A stretch of DNA of 64,000 bases from Actinomyces slackii (GTDB lineage: Bacteria > Actinomycetota > Actinomycetes > Actinomycetales > Actinomycetaceae): assembly GCF_900637295.1 (NCBI RefSeq), contig NZ_LR134363.1, positions 2,790,001 to 2,854,000 of the forward strand, written 5' to 3'. This document shows positions 37,856 through 46,905 of the stretch, piece by piece. The notes beneath the pieces were generated by a model that saw only the letters and a program-made list of their open reading frames with translations, was not told the origin of the DNA and ran no database searches. The position numbers were made by a program, and so were the translations under genes. Numbering within the stretch: the first letter of the stretch is position 1; every line of letters begins with the position of its first letter.

Positions 37856-38875
37856 TTAGGGCCGGGCCGGAGCGTCGTGGCGCCGCGCGGCCGTTGAGCC
37901 GTGATCGGTCAGGCGCACCGGCATGAGGCGCGGCTGTCCGCGGGCCTGGCCGGCGGCGTGGAGGGCCAGCAGCTCGCCGGCCGCGCGCCCCAGGGCCACT
38001 CGGTCAACGCAGCACTCCGTGATCCCCCGCCCGCCCATGGTCTCGCTGGTGCCCAGCGAGACCATGGACAGATCCGCCGGGATGCTCAGGCCGTGGGCAT
38101 GAGCGGCGCTCACCAGCCCGGCCAGGGCGCTCGAGCTGGCGGCGACCACTGCGGTGCAGCCCTCCTCCAGCCCCTCGGCCCCCACCAGGCTCGCCCCCGC
38201 GAGCGGATCATCCGGCACCGTGCGCACCACCAGCGTGATGCTCAGGGCCTCGGCCCACTCTGTGAGGCCGCGGGCCAGGGCATGATCGGCATTGCTGCCC
38301 TGGCTGCCCACATGCCGCAGCACGGCCATGATCCTGCGATGCCCCAGCTCGACCAGGTGCCGCAGTGAGCATGCCGCCATCTCGGAGAAGTCCGCGTCAA
38401 TCCAGGGTGCGCCGTCGATCGCGCCGGAGAAGCCCAGGAGCACCGTGGGGAGCCCACCGGCGACGAGCAGGCGCTCCCTGAAGTCCTGGTGGGCGACGTC
38501 CATGAGGATCGCCCCGTCCACGGCCCGCGAGCCCACCAGGGCGTTGATCTCCTCGCTCAGCGCCCCGGTGGACAGCACCGGCAGGACCACCTGGATGCCA
38601 CGACTCTCCAGCGCCGCCCGCGCCCCATCGACGTAGTCCAGGTCATTGGCATCGATGATCGCGCGCTGGCGGCGGAAGAGCACGCCGACGGTGTGCATGG
38701 AGTGGGAGGCCAGCGAGCGCGCCGCCGCGCTGGGCCGATACCCCAGGGTCTCCACGGCCCGGTGCACCCGGTCACGGGTGGCCGGGGAGGTGGGGCGCTT
38801 GCCGGTGAGCACATAGGTGACGGTCGAGGGCGAGACTCCGGCCAGTGCCGCCACCTCTGCGCGGGTCGCCACCAT
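37856..38875 (-). CDS. LacI-family transcriptional regulator of the adjacent sugar ABC operon
   Basis: A 339-residue DNA-binding repressor. The N-terminal HTH is TRAEVAALAGVSPSTVTYVL with the hinge helix RPSAAARSLAS (~47-57). A periplasmic-binding-protein-like sugar domain follows. GGGAGG precedes ATG 38875. It lies 108 bp after the last permease gene on the same strand, so it may be co-transcribed and autoregulated. A palindrome with a central CG ahead of the binding-protein gene (42348-42365) is a candidate operator. The inducer is unknown. Confidence 0.92.
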   Translation of the reverse strand: MVATRAEVAALAGVSPSTVTYVLTGKRPTSPATRDRVHRAVETLGYRPSAAARSLASHSMHTVGVLFRRQRAIIDANDLDYVDGARAALESRGIQVVLPVLSTGALSEEINALVGSRAVDGAILMDVAHQDFRERLLVAGGLPTVLLGFSGAIDGAPWIDADFSEMAACSLRHLVELGHRRIMAVLRHVGSQGSNADHALARGLTEWAEALSITLVVRTVPDDPLAGASLVGAEGLEEGCTAVVAASSSALAGLVSAAHAHGLSIPADLSMVSLGTSETMGGRGITECCVDRVALGRAAGELLALHAAGQARGQPRLMPVRLTDHGSTAARRHDAPARP

Positions 38876-38983
38876 CGCTGCCTCCCGGGTTCCTGTGCCG
38901 CGCAGGATCGCTGCGCGCTATCGGCGCATGGCCCTGAGCGACCGCTCAGGGGGTCGGCCTCGGGGCCATGCGCCGATGATGAA

Positions 38984-39880
38984 CTACTTGACGCCGCCTG
39001 CCGCCAGTCCGGCGACGATGCGGCGCTGGAAGAGCAGCACCATCGCCACCAGGGGCAGGGTCATGATGACGCCTGCGGCCATCTGGGAGCCGAAGGGCGT
39101 GTTGAACTCCGAGGCGCCGGTGAACTTCGACAGCAGCACCGTGGCCGGCTGCATGGTCGGATCGTTGATCATCGTGACCGCCACGAGGAACTCGTTCCAG
39201 GCCCCGATGAAGATGATGATCGCCGTGGTGAAGATGCCCGGCGCCGCCAGGGGCAGGATGACCTTGCGGAAGGCCTGGCCCGGCGTGCAGCCATCCACCA
39301 TGGCGGCCTGCTCCAGCTCCTGGGGCATCTGCCGGAAGAAGCTGGTCAGGTTCCACACGGCCAACGGCAGGGAGAAGGACAGGTCCGGGATGATCATCGC
39401 CTGGTAGGTGTTGACCCACCCCCACTCGGCGAAGTTCTTCAGCAGGGGCACGATGATGGCCACGAGCGGGAACATCGAGGTGGCGATGATGAGCATGAGC
39501 AGTGGCCCCTTGCCCCTGAAGTCCAGGCGGGCCAGCGCATAGGAGGTGAAGGTCGCCACCGCCAGCGCGACCACCGTGACCACGATGGACACGATGAGGG
39601 AGTTGACCAGTCCCGGCCCGAAGTTGTTCTTCGTGGAGAACACCGCCGCGTAGTTCTCCAGGGACGGGTTGGAGGGCCACCAGGAGTTCTCGAAGATCTC
39701 CCTGTCGGGGCGCAGGGAGGAGACCAGCATCCAGTAGAAGGGCGCCAGGCAGTAGATGACGATGAAGACGATCCCCAGGGTGGAGAAGATGTTCCCCCAG
39801 GTGTGGCGCTTGAACCGGTACTCCTGGGCATCGCCTCCCCCGCGGGTCCCCGGCCTCTTGACGGCTGTTGCGGCGGTCAT
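38984..39880 (-). CDS. Carbohydrate ABC transporter permease (MalG type)
   Basis: A 298-residue inner-membrane subunit with six hydrophobic segments. The EAA loop reads EQAAMVDGCTPGQAFRKVILP and contacts the ATPase. It overlaps the MalF-type gene by 4 bp. No ATPase gene accompanies the operon, so a shared MsiK-like ATPase encoded elsewhere is likely, as in many actinobacteria. Confidence 0.93.
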   Translation of the reverse strand: MTAATAVKRPGTRGGGDAQEYRFKRHTWGNIFSTLGIVFIVIYCLAPFYWMLVSSLRPDREIFENSWWPSNPSLENYAAVFSTKNNFGPGLVNSLIVSIVVTVVALAVATFTSYALARLDFRGKGPLLMLIIATSMFPLVAIIVPLLKNFAEWGWVNTYQAMIIPDLSFSLPLAVWNLTSFFRQMPQELEQAAMVDGCTPGQAFRKVILPLAAPGIFTTAIIIFIGAWNEFLVAVTMINDPTMQPATVLLSKFTGASEFNTPFGSQMAAGVIMTLPLVAMVLLFQRRIVAGLAAGGVK

Positions 39881-40914
39881 GATGCTCCTCCACTCTCCGC
39901 GGCGGCATCCCCCGGGGCGGGACGACGGCGCTTGGGCAGGAATGCGGTCACGGGTAGCTTGTCGCCCTTGCGCGGCCTGCGCTCGGTGGAGGCCCCCAGA
40001 TCCGCCCCGAGGATCCTGACGAAGGCGAAGGCGATGATGAAGACGTACAGGAAGAGGATGAGGGCGTAGGCCGCCGCGCCGCCGTAGCGCAGATTGGAGG
40101 CCTCGTCCTGAACCAGCATGGACAGGGTCTCAACACTGGCCTTGCGCGGCCCGATGAGGATGTAGGGAAGGTCGAACATCCTGAGCGCATCCAGGGTGCG
40201 GAACAGGACCGCGACCACGAGGGCGGGCTTGACCAGCGGCAGCGTGATGGCGGTGAATCGCCTCCACGCATTGGCGCCGTCGATCTTGGCGGCCTCGTAG
40301 ACCTCATCGGGAATGACCTGGAGGCCGGCCAGGGTGAGCAGGCCGATGTAGGGGGCGGTCTTCCACACGTCGGCGATGATGATCGCCCACTTGGCGCTCC
40401 AATTCCCCGAGGCCCACATGATGTGCTGTCCCAGGATCGCGTTGGCCACGCCGTTCTGGTTGAAGATCCAGCCCCACAGGATCGCCGAGACCGCGGTGGG
40501 AATGGCCCAGGGAACGAGGATGGAGGCGCGCACGATGCCGCGCCCCCTCATCGCCCGGTGCATGATGAGGGCCATGGCGACGCCCAGGATGGTCTCGAGG
40601 ACCACGGTGACCACGCCGAACAGCGTGGTGTTGGCCAGGGCGGTCCAGAAGCGGGCGCCGGAGTCGGTGAAGATGGAGGTGTAGTTGTCCAGCCCCACGA
40701 AGGGCTCGGTGTCCGAGACGAAGCCGGTGTCGGGGTCCAGACCCGCCTTGCCGTAGAAGGACTGCTGCAGGGACTGGAGGATCGGCAGGATGATGACGAC
40801 CGTCAGGACCAGGATGGTGGGGGCGATGAGCAGCAGCGCGAGTCGCGACTGCGCCTTGGCGTTCTTGGAGCGGTGATGCCTGGGGGCATCGACCGCGGGA
40901 GGTTTCGCTGTCAT
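39877..40914 (-). CDS. Carbohydrate ABC transporter permease (MalF type)
   Basis: A 345-residue permease with six main hydrophobic segments. The EAA loop reads YEAAKIDGANAWRRFTAITL. A ~25-residue basic N-terminal tail and a cytoplasmic C-terminal tail (RRPRKGD...) flank the core. It pairs with the MalG-type protein. It is separated from the binding-protein gene by 86 bp containing a strong hairpin, which probably lowers permease expression relative to the binding protein. Confidence 0.93.
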   Translation of the reverse strand: MTAKPPAVDAPRHHRSKNAKAQSRLALLLIAPTILVLTVVIILPILQSLQQSFYGKAGLDPDTGFVSDTEPFVGLDNYTSIFTDSGARFWTALANTTLFGVVTVVLETILGVAMALIMHRAMRGRGIVRASILVPWAIPTAVSAILWGWIFNQNGVANAILGQHIMWASGNWSAKWAIIIADVWKTAPYIGLLTLAGLQVIPDEVYEAAKIDGANAWRRFTAITLPLVKPALVVAVLFRTLDALRMFDLPYILIGPRKASVETLSMLVQDEASNLRYGGAAAYALILFLYVFIIAFAFVRILGADLGASTERRPRKGDKLPVTAFLPKRRRPAPGDAAAESGGAS

Positions 40915-40946
40915 GGTCGGCTCCTCAGTGATTCTCAGCAGGCTCG

Positions 40947-40985
40947 CCGGGCGGGCTCCGCGACGGCGTCACGGAGCCCGCCCGG
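40947..40985 (-). terminator. Intercistronic hairpin between binding-protein and permease genes
   Basis: CCGGGCGGGCTCCG at 40947-40960 pairs perfectly with CGGAGCCCGCCCGG at 40972-40985 (14 bp, 11-base loop). Such hairpins after sugar-binding-protein genes act as partial terminators or block 3' exonucleases, giving excess binding protein. Confidence 0.8.
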
Positions 40986-41000
40986 GATTGGGGTGCTGAG

Positions 41001-42287
41001 TCAGGACTCCAGCTCGTTGAGCTTGGTCTCCAGGCCGGCGATCGCGTCCTTGGCGGTTCCCGTCCCCTGGAGCACCGGGTGGAAGGCGTCCTGGATGGCC
41101 GCGGTGACATCGCCGTAGGCCACGGCCGAGGGCCTGCCCTTGGCGTTGTCCAGGGACTCGCGCAGGATCGTCAGGTAGGGGAACTTCTTGAGCATCGCCT
41201 CGTCCTTGTAGAGGGAGGCCAGGATGGGGGCCAGGGTCTGGGTCTCCAGGGCGTAGCGCTCGGACTCCTCACTGGTCCACCACTTGACGAACTTCAGCGC
41301 GGTCGCCTTGTTCTTGCAGTTGGTGGTGATGGCGCAGTTGTGACCGCCCAGGGTGGGGACGAAGGCCTTGCCGCCGATGCTGGGCAGGGCGGCCACCCCG
41401 AACTTCTCCTCCCCCAGGGCCTCCAGGTTGTTGGCGTACTGGTAGGGCCACTGGCGGTAGAAGAGGAGCTTGTCGGCCTCGAAGGCGTTGCGGCCGTCCT
41501 CCTCCTTCCACTCCAGGGCCTCCTTGGGGATGATGCCGTCCTTGAAGCCGTCGGCGGCGGTCTGCGCGCCGGCGATCGCCTCGGAGGAGTTGATGGCCAC
41601 CTTGTCGTTGTCGTCGTAGAAGGCGCCCCCGGCGGTGTGGATGAACTCCGAGATGTTGCAGGTCAGGCCCTCGTACTTGGCCCACTGCCCGCCGAACCCG
41701 CCGATGCTCTCGTAGCCCGGCAGCTTGCGCACCGCCTCGACAGCGGTCTTGACCTCCTCCCAGGTGGTGGGCACCTCGACCCCGGCCTGGGCCAGGAGGT
41801 CCTTGCGGTAGTACATGATGGGGGCGTCGGTGGCGAAGGGCATGGCGTAGAGCTTGTCCCGATACATGCCGGTCTCCCAGACGGCCGGGATGATGTCGTC
41901 GTTCTTCAACTCTTCGGCCGGCAGCTCGACGATCCACTGGTGGGCGGCGAACTCGGCCACCCACACCAGGTCCACGGAGATGACGTCATGGGAGGCGGAC
42001 TTGGTCTGCGCCGCATTGATCATGTCCGCGCGCTGCTGATCGGCCTCGGCGGACAGCTCGATGAGGGTGACCTTCTCATCGGGGTAGAGCTTGTTCCACT
42101 CCTCGATGCGGGCCTTGACCTTGCCGCCCGAGTTGTCCTTGCCCTGCACCCAGTTGATGGGGCCGGTGCCCTCGAAGGCCCCCTCTCCCCCGGATCCGGA
42201 GTCCGACTTGCCGCAGGCCGCGGCACCCGCCAGGGCCAGCGCCAGCGCCGAGCCCTGCATGAAACGACGACGGGGAAGGATGGGCAT
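41001..42287 (-). CDS. Sugar-binding lipoprotein of an ABC importer
   Basis: A 428-residue extracellular solute-binding protein (family 1). The signal peptide carries RRRF and a lipobox LAGAAAC, placing the lipid anchor on C25, so it is tethered outside the membrane. The mature part has family signatures such as YAMPFATDAPIMYYRKDLL. It resembles trehalose/maltose- or oligosaccharide-binding proteins; the sugar is not determined. It is first gene of the LacI-linked operon, with GGAGG before the ATG. A 9-bp-loop hairpin (GGCCAGCG/CGCTGGCC, 42316-42340) lies in its leader. Confidence 0.92.
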   Translation of the reverse strand: MPILPRRRFMQGSALALALAGAAACGKSDSGSGGEGAFEGTGPINWVQGKDNSGGKVKARIEEWNKLYPDEKVTLIELSAEADQQRADMINAAQTKSASHDVISVDLVWVAEFAAHQWIVELPAEELKNDDIIPAVWETGMYRDKLYAMPFATDAPIMYYRKDLLAQAGVEVPTTWEEVKTAVEAVRKLPGYESIGGFGGQWAKYEGLTCNISEFIHTAGGAFYDDNDKVAINSSEAIAGAQTAADGFKDGIIPKEALEWKEEDGRNAFEADKLLFYRQWPYQYANNLEALGEEKFGVAALPSIGGKAFVPTLGGHNCAITTNCKNKATALKFVKWWTSEESERYALETQTLAPILASLYKDEAMLKKFPYLTILRESLDNAKGRPSAVAYGDVTAAIQDAFHPVLQGTGTAKDAIAGLETKLNELES

Positions 42288-42347
42288 GGGTTTCCTCCTT
42301 GAAACAACCGGATGGGGCCAGCGGCTCCGATGCGCTGGCCGAGGCGA

Positions 42348-42365
42348 GGTCGACGCGCGTCGACC
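42348..42365 (-). promoter_or_regulatory. Candidate LacI-family operator
   Basis: GGTCGACGCGCGTCGACC is a perfect 18-bp palindrome with a central CG, the geometry of LacI-family operators. It lies 61 bp upstream of the sugar-binding-protein ATG. Assignment to the LacI-type protein at 37856-38875 is inference. Confidence 0.6.
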
Positions 42366-42539
42366 AGGTGGTGGCCATCACAGTACAGGCCGTGATCTTC
42401 GTGGTCAAACAGCAATCCTGGGCCCCGCGTCCCCGATCCCCGCTCGCGCCTTGGCGGCTGTGAATACCTCCACAGTCACGGCGGGCATCTGTGCCCGCAT
42501 CCACCACCGGCCCTGCAAGCCGCCTGACACAATGACCGG

Positions 42540-44429
42540 GTGAGCACCCGTCCCGCATCATCCGCCGATGCCGCCCGCCGCGGCTACCCCGCCCGCGTCG
42601 CCGATGGCACGTCGTCCACCGCCATCCCCTTCGAGCCCGAGGAGCACTGGTCGGTGCCGTGGATGCTGGCCGACCGCATCGCGCGCAGCGGGGACAAGCC
42701 GCTGGTGGCCCGCAAGGCGCCCCTGGCCGGCACCTGGCAGGAGGTCTCGGCACGGGTCTTCGGTGAGGAGGTCGCCCGCGTGGCCGCCGGACTCATCGGC
42801 ATGGGCCTCCAGGCCGGCCAGAGGGTGGGCATCATGGCCCACACCTCCTACGACTGGTTCCTGCTGGATATGGCCATCGCCCGTGCCGGTCTGGTCTCGG
42901 TGCCCATCTACGAGACCTCCTCGGCCGAGCAGGTCGAGTGGATCGCCTCCGATGCCGAGGTCCGCCTCATCGTCACCGAGTCCGGCGCCCTGGCCGAGCT
43001 GGTGCGCGGGGCCACCGCCGAGGTCGGCCATGAGGTGGCGGTCCTGGCCCTGGACCACGACGCCATCACCACGATCATCGAGGCCGGCAGAGGGGTGGGC
43101 CTGAGCCAGGTCGACGCGCGCTCCGAGGCGATCCGGGTCGAGGACACCTACTCCATCATCTACACCTCAGGCACCACCGGGCGGCCCAAGGGCGTGGTCC
43201 TCACCCACCGCAACGCCGTGGGCATCCCCTACCACGGTGTGCGCTACCTGGAGGGGGTGCTGCGCGGCGAGCAGGTCCGACTCCTGCTCTTCCTGCCCCT
43301 GGCCCACGTCTACGCCCGCTGCCTCCAGCTGCTCTCCCTGGCCGGTGAGGGGGTGCTGGGGCACACCCCCGACGTCACCTCCCTTTTGCCTGACCTGCAG
43401 ACCTTCGGGCCCTCCTATGTCCTGGCGGTCCCGCGGGTCCTGGAGAAGATCTACAACGCGGCCGATGCCAAGGCCGGCTCGGGGGCACGACTCAAGCTCT
43501 TCCGCTGGGCCGCCAAGGTGGCCATCGAGTACTCCCGCGCCCTGGACACCCCCGAGGGCCCCTCCCGGGCCCTGCGCGCCTCCCATCGTCTCGCCGATCG
43601 CCTGGTCTTCCGCAAGATCCGCGGACTGCTGGGCCCCAATGCGCGCTTCATCATCTCCGGGGGCGGGCCGCTGGGCATGCGCCTGGGCCACTTCTACCGC
43701 GGCCTCGGCCTGCTCATCATGGAGGGCTACGGCCTGACCGAGACCATCGGCCCGGTCAGCGTCAACACCGACTGGCTCAACAAGATCGGCACCGTCGGCC
43801 CACCCGTGTGCGGCAATGACATGCGGATCAGCCCCGACGGGGAGATCGAGGTCCGCGGCCTGGGGGTCTTCTCCACCTACCTCAACAACCCCGAGGCCAC
43901 CGCCGAGGCCTTCACGGCCGACGGCTGGTTCCGCACCGGGGATATCGGCAGCCTGGATGAGGACGGCTACGTGCGCATCACGGGCCGCAAGAAGGACCTC
44001 ATCGTCACCGCGGGCGGCAAGAACGTCGCTCCCAGCATCCTGGAGGACCGCCTGCGCGGCCACCCCCTGGTCAGCCAGGTCCTGGTAGTGGGCGACGGCG
44101 AGCCCTTCATCGCGGCCCTCATCACCCTGGATGCCGAGATGCTGCCCCAGTGGCTGCGCAATCATGGCCTGGAGCCCATGGGCGTCGTCGAGGCCGCCTC
44201 CCATCCCCAGGTCCTGGCGGCCCTGGACCGGGCGGTGGCCCGCACCAACCGCGCGGTCTCCCGGGCCGAGTCCATCCGCAGCTTCCGGGTGCTGACCACG
44301 GACTTCACCCAGGCCAACGGCCTGCTCACCCCCTCCCTGAAGGTCAAGCGCGCCCAGGCCATGGAGACCCACGCCACCACTATCGCCGAGATCTACGCCG
44401 GCACCAGCAAGGGCCCCAGGGAGGACTGA
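42540..44429 (+). CDS. Long-chain acyl-CoA synthetase (AMP-forming), copy 1
   Basis: It activates fatty acids to acyl-CoA through an acyl-adenylate. The protein has 629 residues. The AMP-binding P-loop is YTSGTTGRPKG (~205-215), followed by GYGLTE, WFRTGDIG and the hinge RKKDLIVTAGGKNVAP. It shares most family blocks with the next gene, so they are tandem duplicates. The start is GTG 42540 with no ribosome site; CACAAT six bases upstream suggests a leaderless mRNA. It is divergent from the sugar operon. Confidence 0.92.
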   Translation: MSTRPASSADAARRGYPARVADGTSSTAIPFEPEEHWSVPWMLADRIARSGDKPLVARKAPLAGTWQEVSARVFGEEVARVAAGLIGMGLQAGQRVGIMAHTSYDWFLLDMAIARAGLVSVPIYETSSAEQVEWIASDAEVRLIVTESGALAELVRGATAEVGHEVAVLALDHDAITTIIEAGRGVGLSQVDARSEAIRVEDTYSIIYTSGTTGRPKGVVLTHRNAVGIPYHGVRYLEGVLRGEQVRLLLFLPLAHVYARCLQLLSLAGEGVLGHTPDVTSLLPDLQTFGPSYVLAVPRVLEKIYNAADAKAGSGARLKLFRWAAKVAIEYSRALDTPEGPSRALRASHRLADRLVFRKIRGLLGPNARFIISGGGPLGMRLGHFYRGLGLLIMEGYGLTETIGPVSVNTDWLNKIGTVGPPVCGNDMRISPDGEIEVRGLGVFSTYLNNPEATAEAFTADGWFRTGDIGSLDEDGYVRITGRKKDLIVTAGGKNVAPSILEDRLRGHPLVSQVLVVGDGEPFIAALITLDAEMLPQWLRNHGLEPMGVVEAASHPQVLAALDRAVARTNRAVSRAESIRSFRVLTTDFTQANGLLTPSLKVKRAQAMETHATTIAEIYAGTSKGPRED

Positions 44430-44541
44430 GATCCCGCGCGGCCTGGGGAGCTCCGCCGGCTCCGGGCCCCCTGGCGCGCCTGAGCCGCGGGTCCACACGG
44501 CCCTGCTCCCACGGGGCGGGGCAGCGGGCATACTTGCCGCC

Positions 44542-46401
44542 ATGACACCCCCTATCCCCGCCCAGCCCGGCGCCGCGCCGTCGGCCACCCAGGCCAGGGA
44601 GTACTCCACGCGCCTGCTCACCCCCGTCCACGCCGGAATGACCACGCCCTGGGCGCTGGCCGAGCGCGTGCGCCGCAACCCCGAGGGCACCCTCGTGGCC
44701 CGCAAGGCCTCATTGGGTCGATCCTGGCACGATGTCAGCGCCAGGGCCTTCCGCGCCCAGGTGCGCGAGGTCGCCGCCGGACTGGTGGCCAAGGGCCTGG
44801 AGCCGGGCGACGCCGTGGGCATCATGTCCCACACCTCCTATGAGTGGACCCTCATGGACTTCGCCGCCTGGGAGGCCGGGCTCGTCGTCGTCCCCATCTA
44901 TGAGACCTCCTCCGCCGAGCAGGCCCGCTGGATCCTCACCGATGCCTCCGTGCGCCTGATCCTGGTGGAGAACGAGGCCATGGACACCCTGGTGACCTCG
45001 CTGGCTCACAGCGTGCCCGAGCTGGCGGATCTGGAGGTGCTGTGCGTCGAGCGCGAGGGCATCCTGGAGCTGACCAAGGCCGGCAAGGCCGTGGACGCCG
45101 CCGAGCTCGATCGGCGCACGGCGGAGCTGACCTCCCAGAGCCTGGCCACCATCGTCTACACCTCGGGCACCACGGGCCGCCCCAAGGGGGCCGAGCTGAC
45201 CCACGGCAACCTGGTCCAGCTGTGCGTCAATGTGTGCGCGCATGTCCCCGAGGTCCTGGCAGGGCCCCATGTGCGCCTCCTGCTCTTCCTGCCCCTGGCG
45301 CATGTGCTGGGCCGATTCATCGAGATCGCCCTGGTGTGCTCACACTCCGGGGTGCTGGGGCATGTGCCCGATGTGCGCAACCTGGTCACCGACCTGGGCT
45401 CCTTCCGCCCCACCGCGGTCCTGGCCGTTCCCAGGGTCTTCGAGAAGATCTACAACGCGGCCGACGCTCGGGCCACCGGCACCAAGCAGAAGATCTTCCG
45501 CGCCGCCGCCAAGACCGCCATCGCCTACTCCCGCGCCCTGGACACCCCCGAGGGCCCCTCCCGGGCCCTGCGCGCCCGGCGCGCCGGATTCGACCGGCTG
45601 GTCTTCGCCAAGCTGCGCGCCATCCTGGGAGGCCAGGTCACCCACGTCATCTCCGGGGGCGGGCCGCTGGGCGAGCGCCTGGGGCACTTCTACCGCGGCG
45701 CCGGGGTCACCGTCTTAGAGGGCTACGGCCTGACTGAGACGATGGGGCCGTGCGCCGTCAACCTGCCGCGCGCCACCCGGATCGGCACGGTGGGGCTCCC
45801 GCTGCCCGGCTGCTCCATCCGCCTGGCCGACGACGGCGAGGTGCTGGTCAGGGGCATCGGCACCTTCCGCGGCTATCACAACAGCCCTGAGGCCACTGCC
45901 GAGGCCTTCACCGCCGATGGCTGGCTGCGCACCGGGGATGTGGCCTCCTTCGAGGGCCAGGGCTTCCTGCGGATCACGGGGCGCAAGAAGGAGATCATCG
46001 TGACCGCAGGGGGCAAGAACGTGGCTCCCGCCCAACTCGAGGACCGCCTGCGCGGTCATCCCCTGGTCAGCCAGGTGCTCGTGGTCGGGGACAACCGGCC
46101 CTGCATAGGCGCCCTCATCACCCTGGACGCCGAGATGCTGCCGCTGTGGCTGAGCGCCCACGGCCTGGAGGAGATGGATGTGGTCGATGCGGCGGCCGAT
46201 CCCAGGGTGCGCGCGGCCCTGGAGCGGGCGGTGGCCCGCACCAACGAGTCGGTCTCACGGGCGGAGTCCATCCGCGCCTTCACCGTCCTGACCACTGACT
46301 TCACGGTGGCCAATGGTCTGCTGACCCCGTCCATGAAGGTCAAGCGGGCCGAGGTCATGGAGCGCTTCGCCACCGAGATCGACGAGCTCTACACCCGCTG
46401 A
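44542..46401 (+). CDS. Long-chain acyl-CoA synthetase (AMP-forming), copy 2
   Basis: A 619-residue paralogue of the gene upstream: P-loop YTSGTTGRPKG, GYGLTE, GWLRTGDVA and RKKEIIVTAGGKNVAP. The N-terminal halves share HTSYEW/HTSYDW and VPIYETSSAEQ. A 112-bp gap separates the two. CATACT (44529-44534) lies seven bases before the ATG, again suggesting its own leaderless promoter, so the two may be regulated independently. Chain-length preference cannot be read. Confidence 0.92.
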   Translation: MTPPIPAQPGAAPSATQAREYSTRLLTPVHAGMTTPWALAERVRRNPEGTLVARKASLGRSWHDVSARAFRAQVREVAAGLVAKGLEPGDAVGIMSHTSYEWTLMDFAAWEAGLVVVPIYETSSAEQARWILTDASVRLILVENEAMDTLVTSLAHSVPELADLEVLCVEREGILELTKAGKAVDAAELDRRTAELTSQSLATIVYTSGTTGRPKGAELTHGNLVQLCVNVCAHVPEVLAGPHVRLLLFLPLAHVLGRFIEIALVCSHSGVLGHVPDVRNLVTDLGSFRPTAVLAVPRVFEKIYNAADARATGTKQKIFRAAAKTAIAYSRALDTPEGPSRALRARRAGFDRLVFAKLRAILGGQVTHVISGGGPLGERLGHFYRGAGVTVLEGYGLTETMGPCAVNLPRATRIGTVGLPLPGCSIRLADDGEVLVRGIGTFRGYHNSPEATAEAFTADGWLRTGDVASFEGQGFLRITGRKKEIIVTAGGKNVAPAQLEDRLRGHPLVSQVLVVGDNRPCIGALITLDAEMLPLWLSAHGLEEMDVVDAAADPRVRAALERAVARTNESVSRAESIRAFTVLTTDFTVANGLLTPSMKVKRAEVMERFATEIDELYTR

Positions 46402-46420
46402 CCCGCCTCTTATCACCGAT

Positions 46421-46453
46421 GCCGGGGCCCAGGTCGCCGACCTCGGTCCCGGC
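46421..46453. terminator. Bidirectional terminator between the acyl-CoA synthetase and chorismate mutase genes
   Basis: GCCGGGGCCCAGGTC at 46421-46435 pairs with GACCTCGGTCCCGGC at 46439-46453, one mismatch and one G-U, with a 3-base loop, between convergent stops. Confidence 0.75.
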
Positions 46454-46530
46454 GCGGTGCCGGCCTCGACGTTCAGGGCGCGGGATGCGTGGGATGCGCA
46501 GTAGGCGCGGGGAGGCGCCCGGAACAGGGG

Positions 46531-46905
46531 TCAGGCGGCGGAGCCGGACTCGGCGCGGATCTGCTCGTGGTGGTGGATGACCTCGGCGACGATGAAGGAG
46601 AAGAACTTCTCCGCGAACACCGGGTCCAGTCCCGAGTCGTGGGCCAGGGCGCGCAGGCGCGCCACCTGGATCGCCTCCCGGGTGGGGTCGGCCGGCGGCA
46701 TGTCGAGCTCGGCCTTGAGGTGCCCCACGCGCTGGGTGCAGCGGAAGCGCTCGGCAAGCAGATGCACTAAGGCGGCGTCGAGGTTGTCGATGGTGGCCCG
46801 GTACTCCGCCAACTGCGGGGGCACCTCCTGCCTGGAGGCCGTCTCCCCGCCCACTGCGGGCAGCTCATTCCATCCGTGGGCCATCTCAGAGGGCGCCTGA
46901 GTCAT
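46531..46905 (-). CDS. Chorismate mutase, AroQ class
   Basis: It converts chorismate to prephenate for Phe/Tyr synthesis. The 124-residue helical protein shows the AroQ pattern: Arg and Asp in [21 protein letters not shown], then [19 protein letters not shown] and a C-terminal helix [17 protein letters not shown]. About 28 unstructured residues come first. The start overlaps the clpX stop by 4 bp (ATGA), an unusual pairing of an aromatic-pathway gene with a protease ATPase. Confidence 0.88.
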   Translation of the reverse strand: MTQAPSEMAHGWNELPAVGGETASRQEVPPQLAEYRATIDNLDAALVHLLAERFRCTQRVGHLKAELDMPPADPTREAIQVARLRALAHDSGLDPVFAEKFFSFIVAEVIHHHEQIRAESGSAA

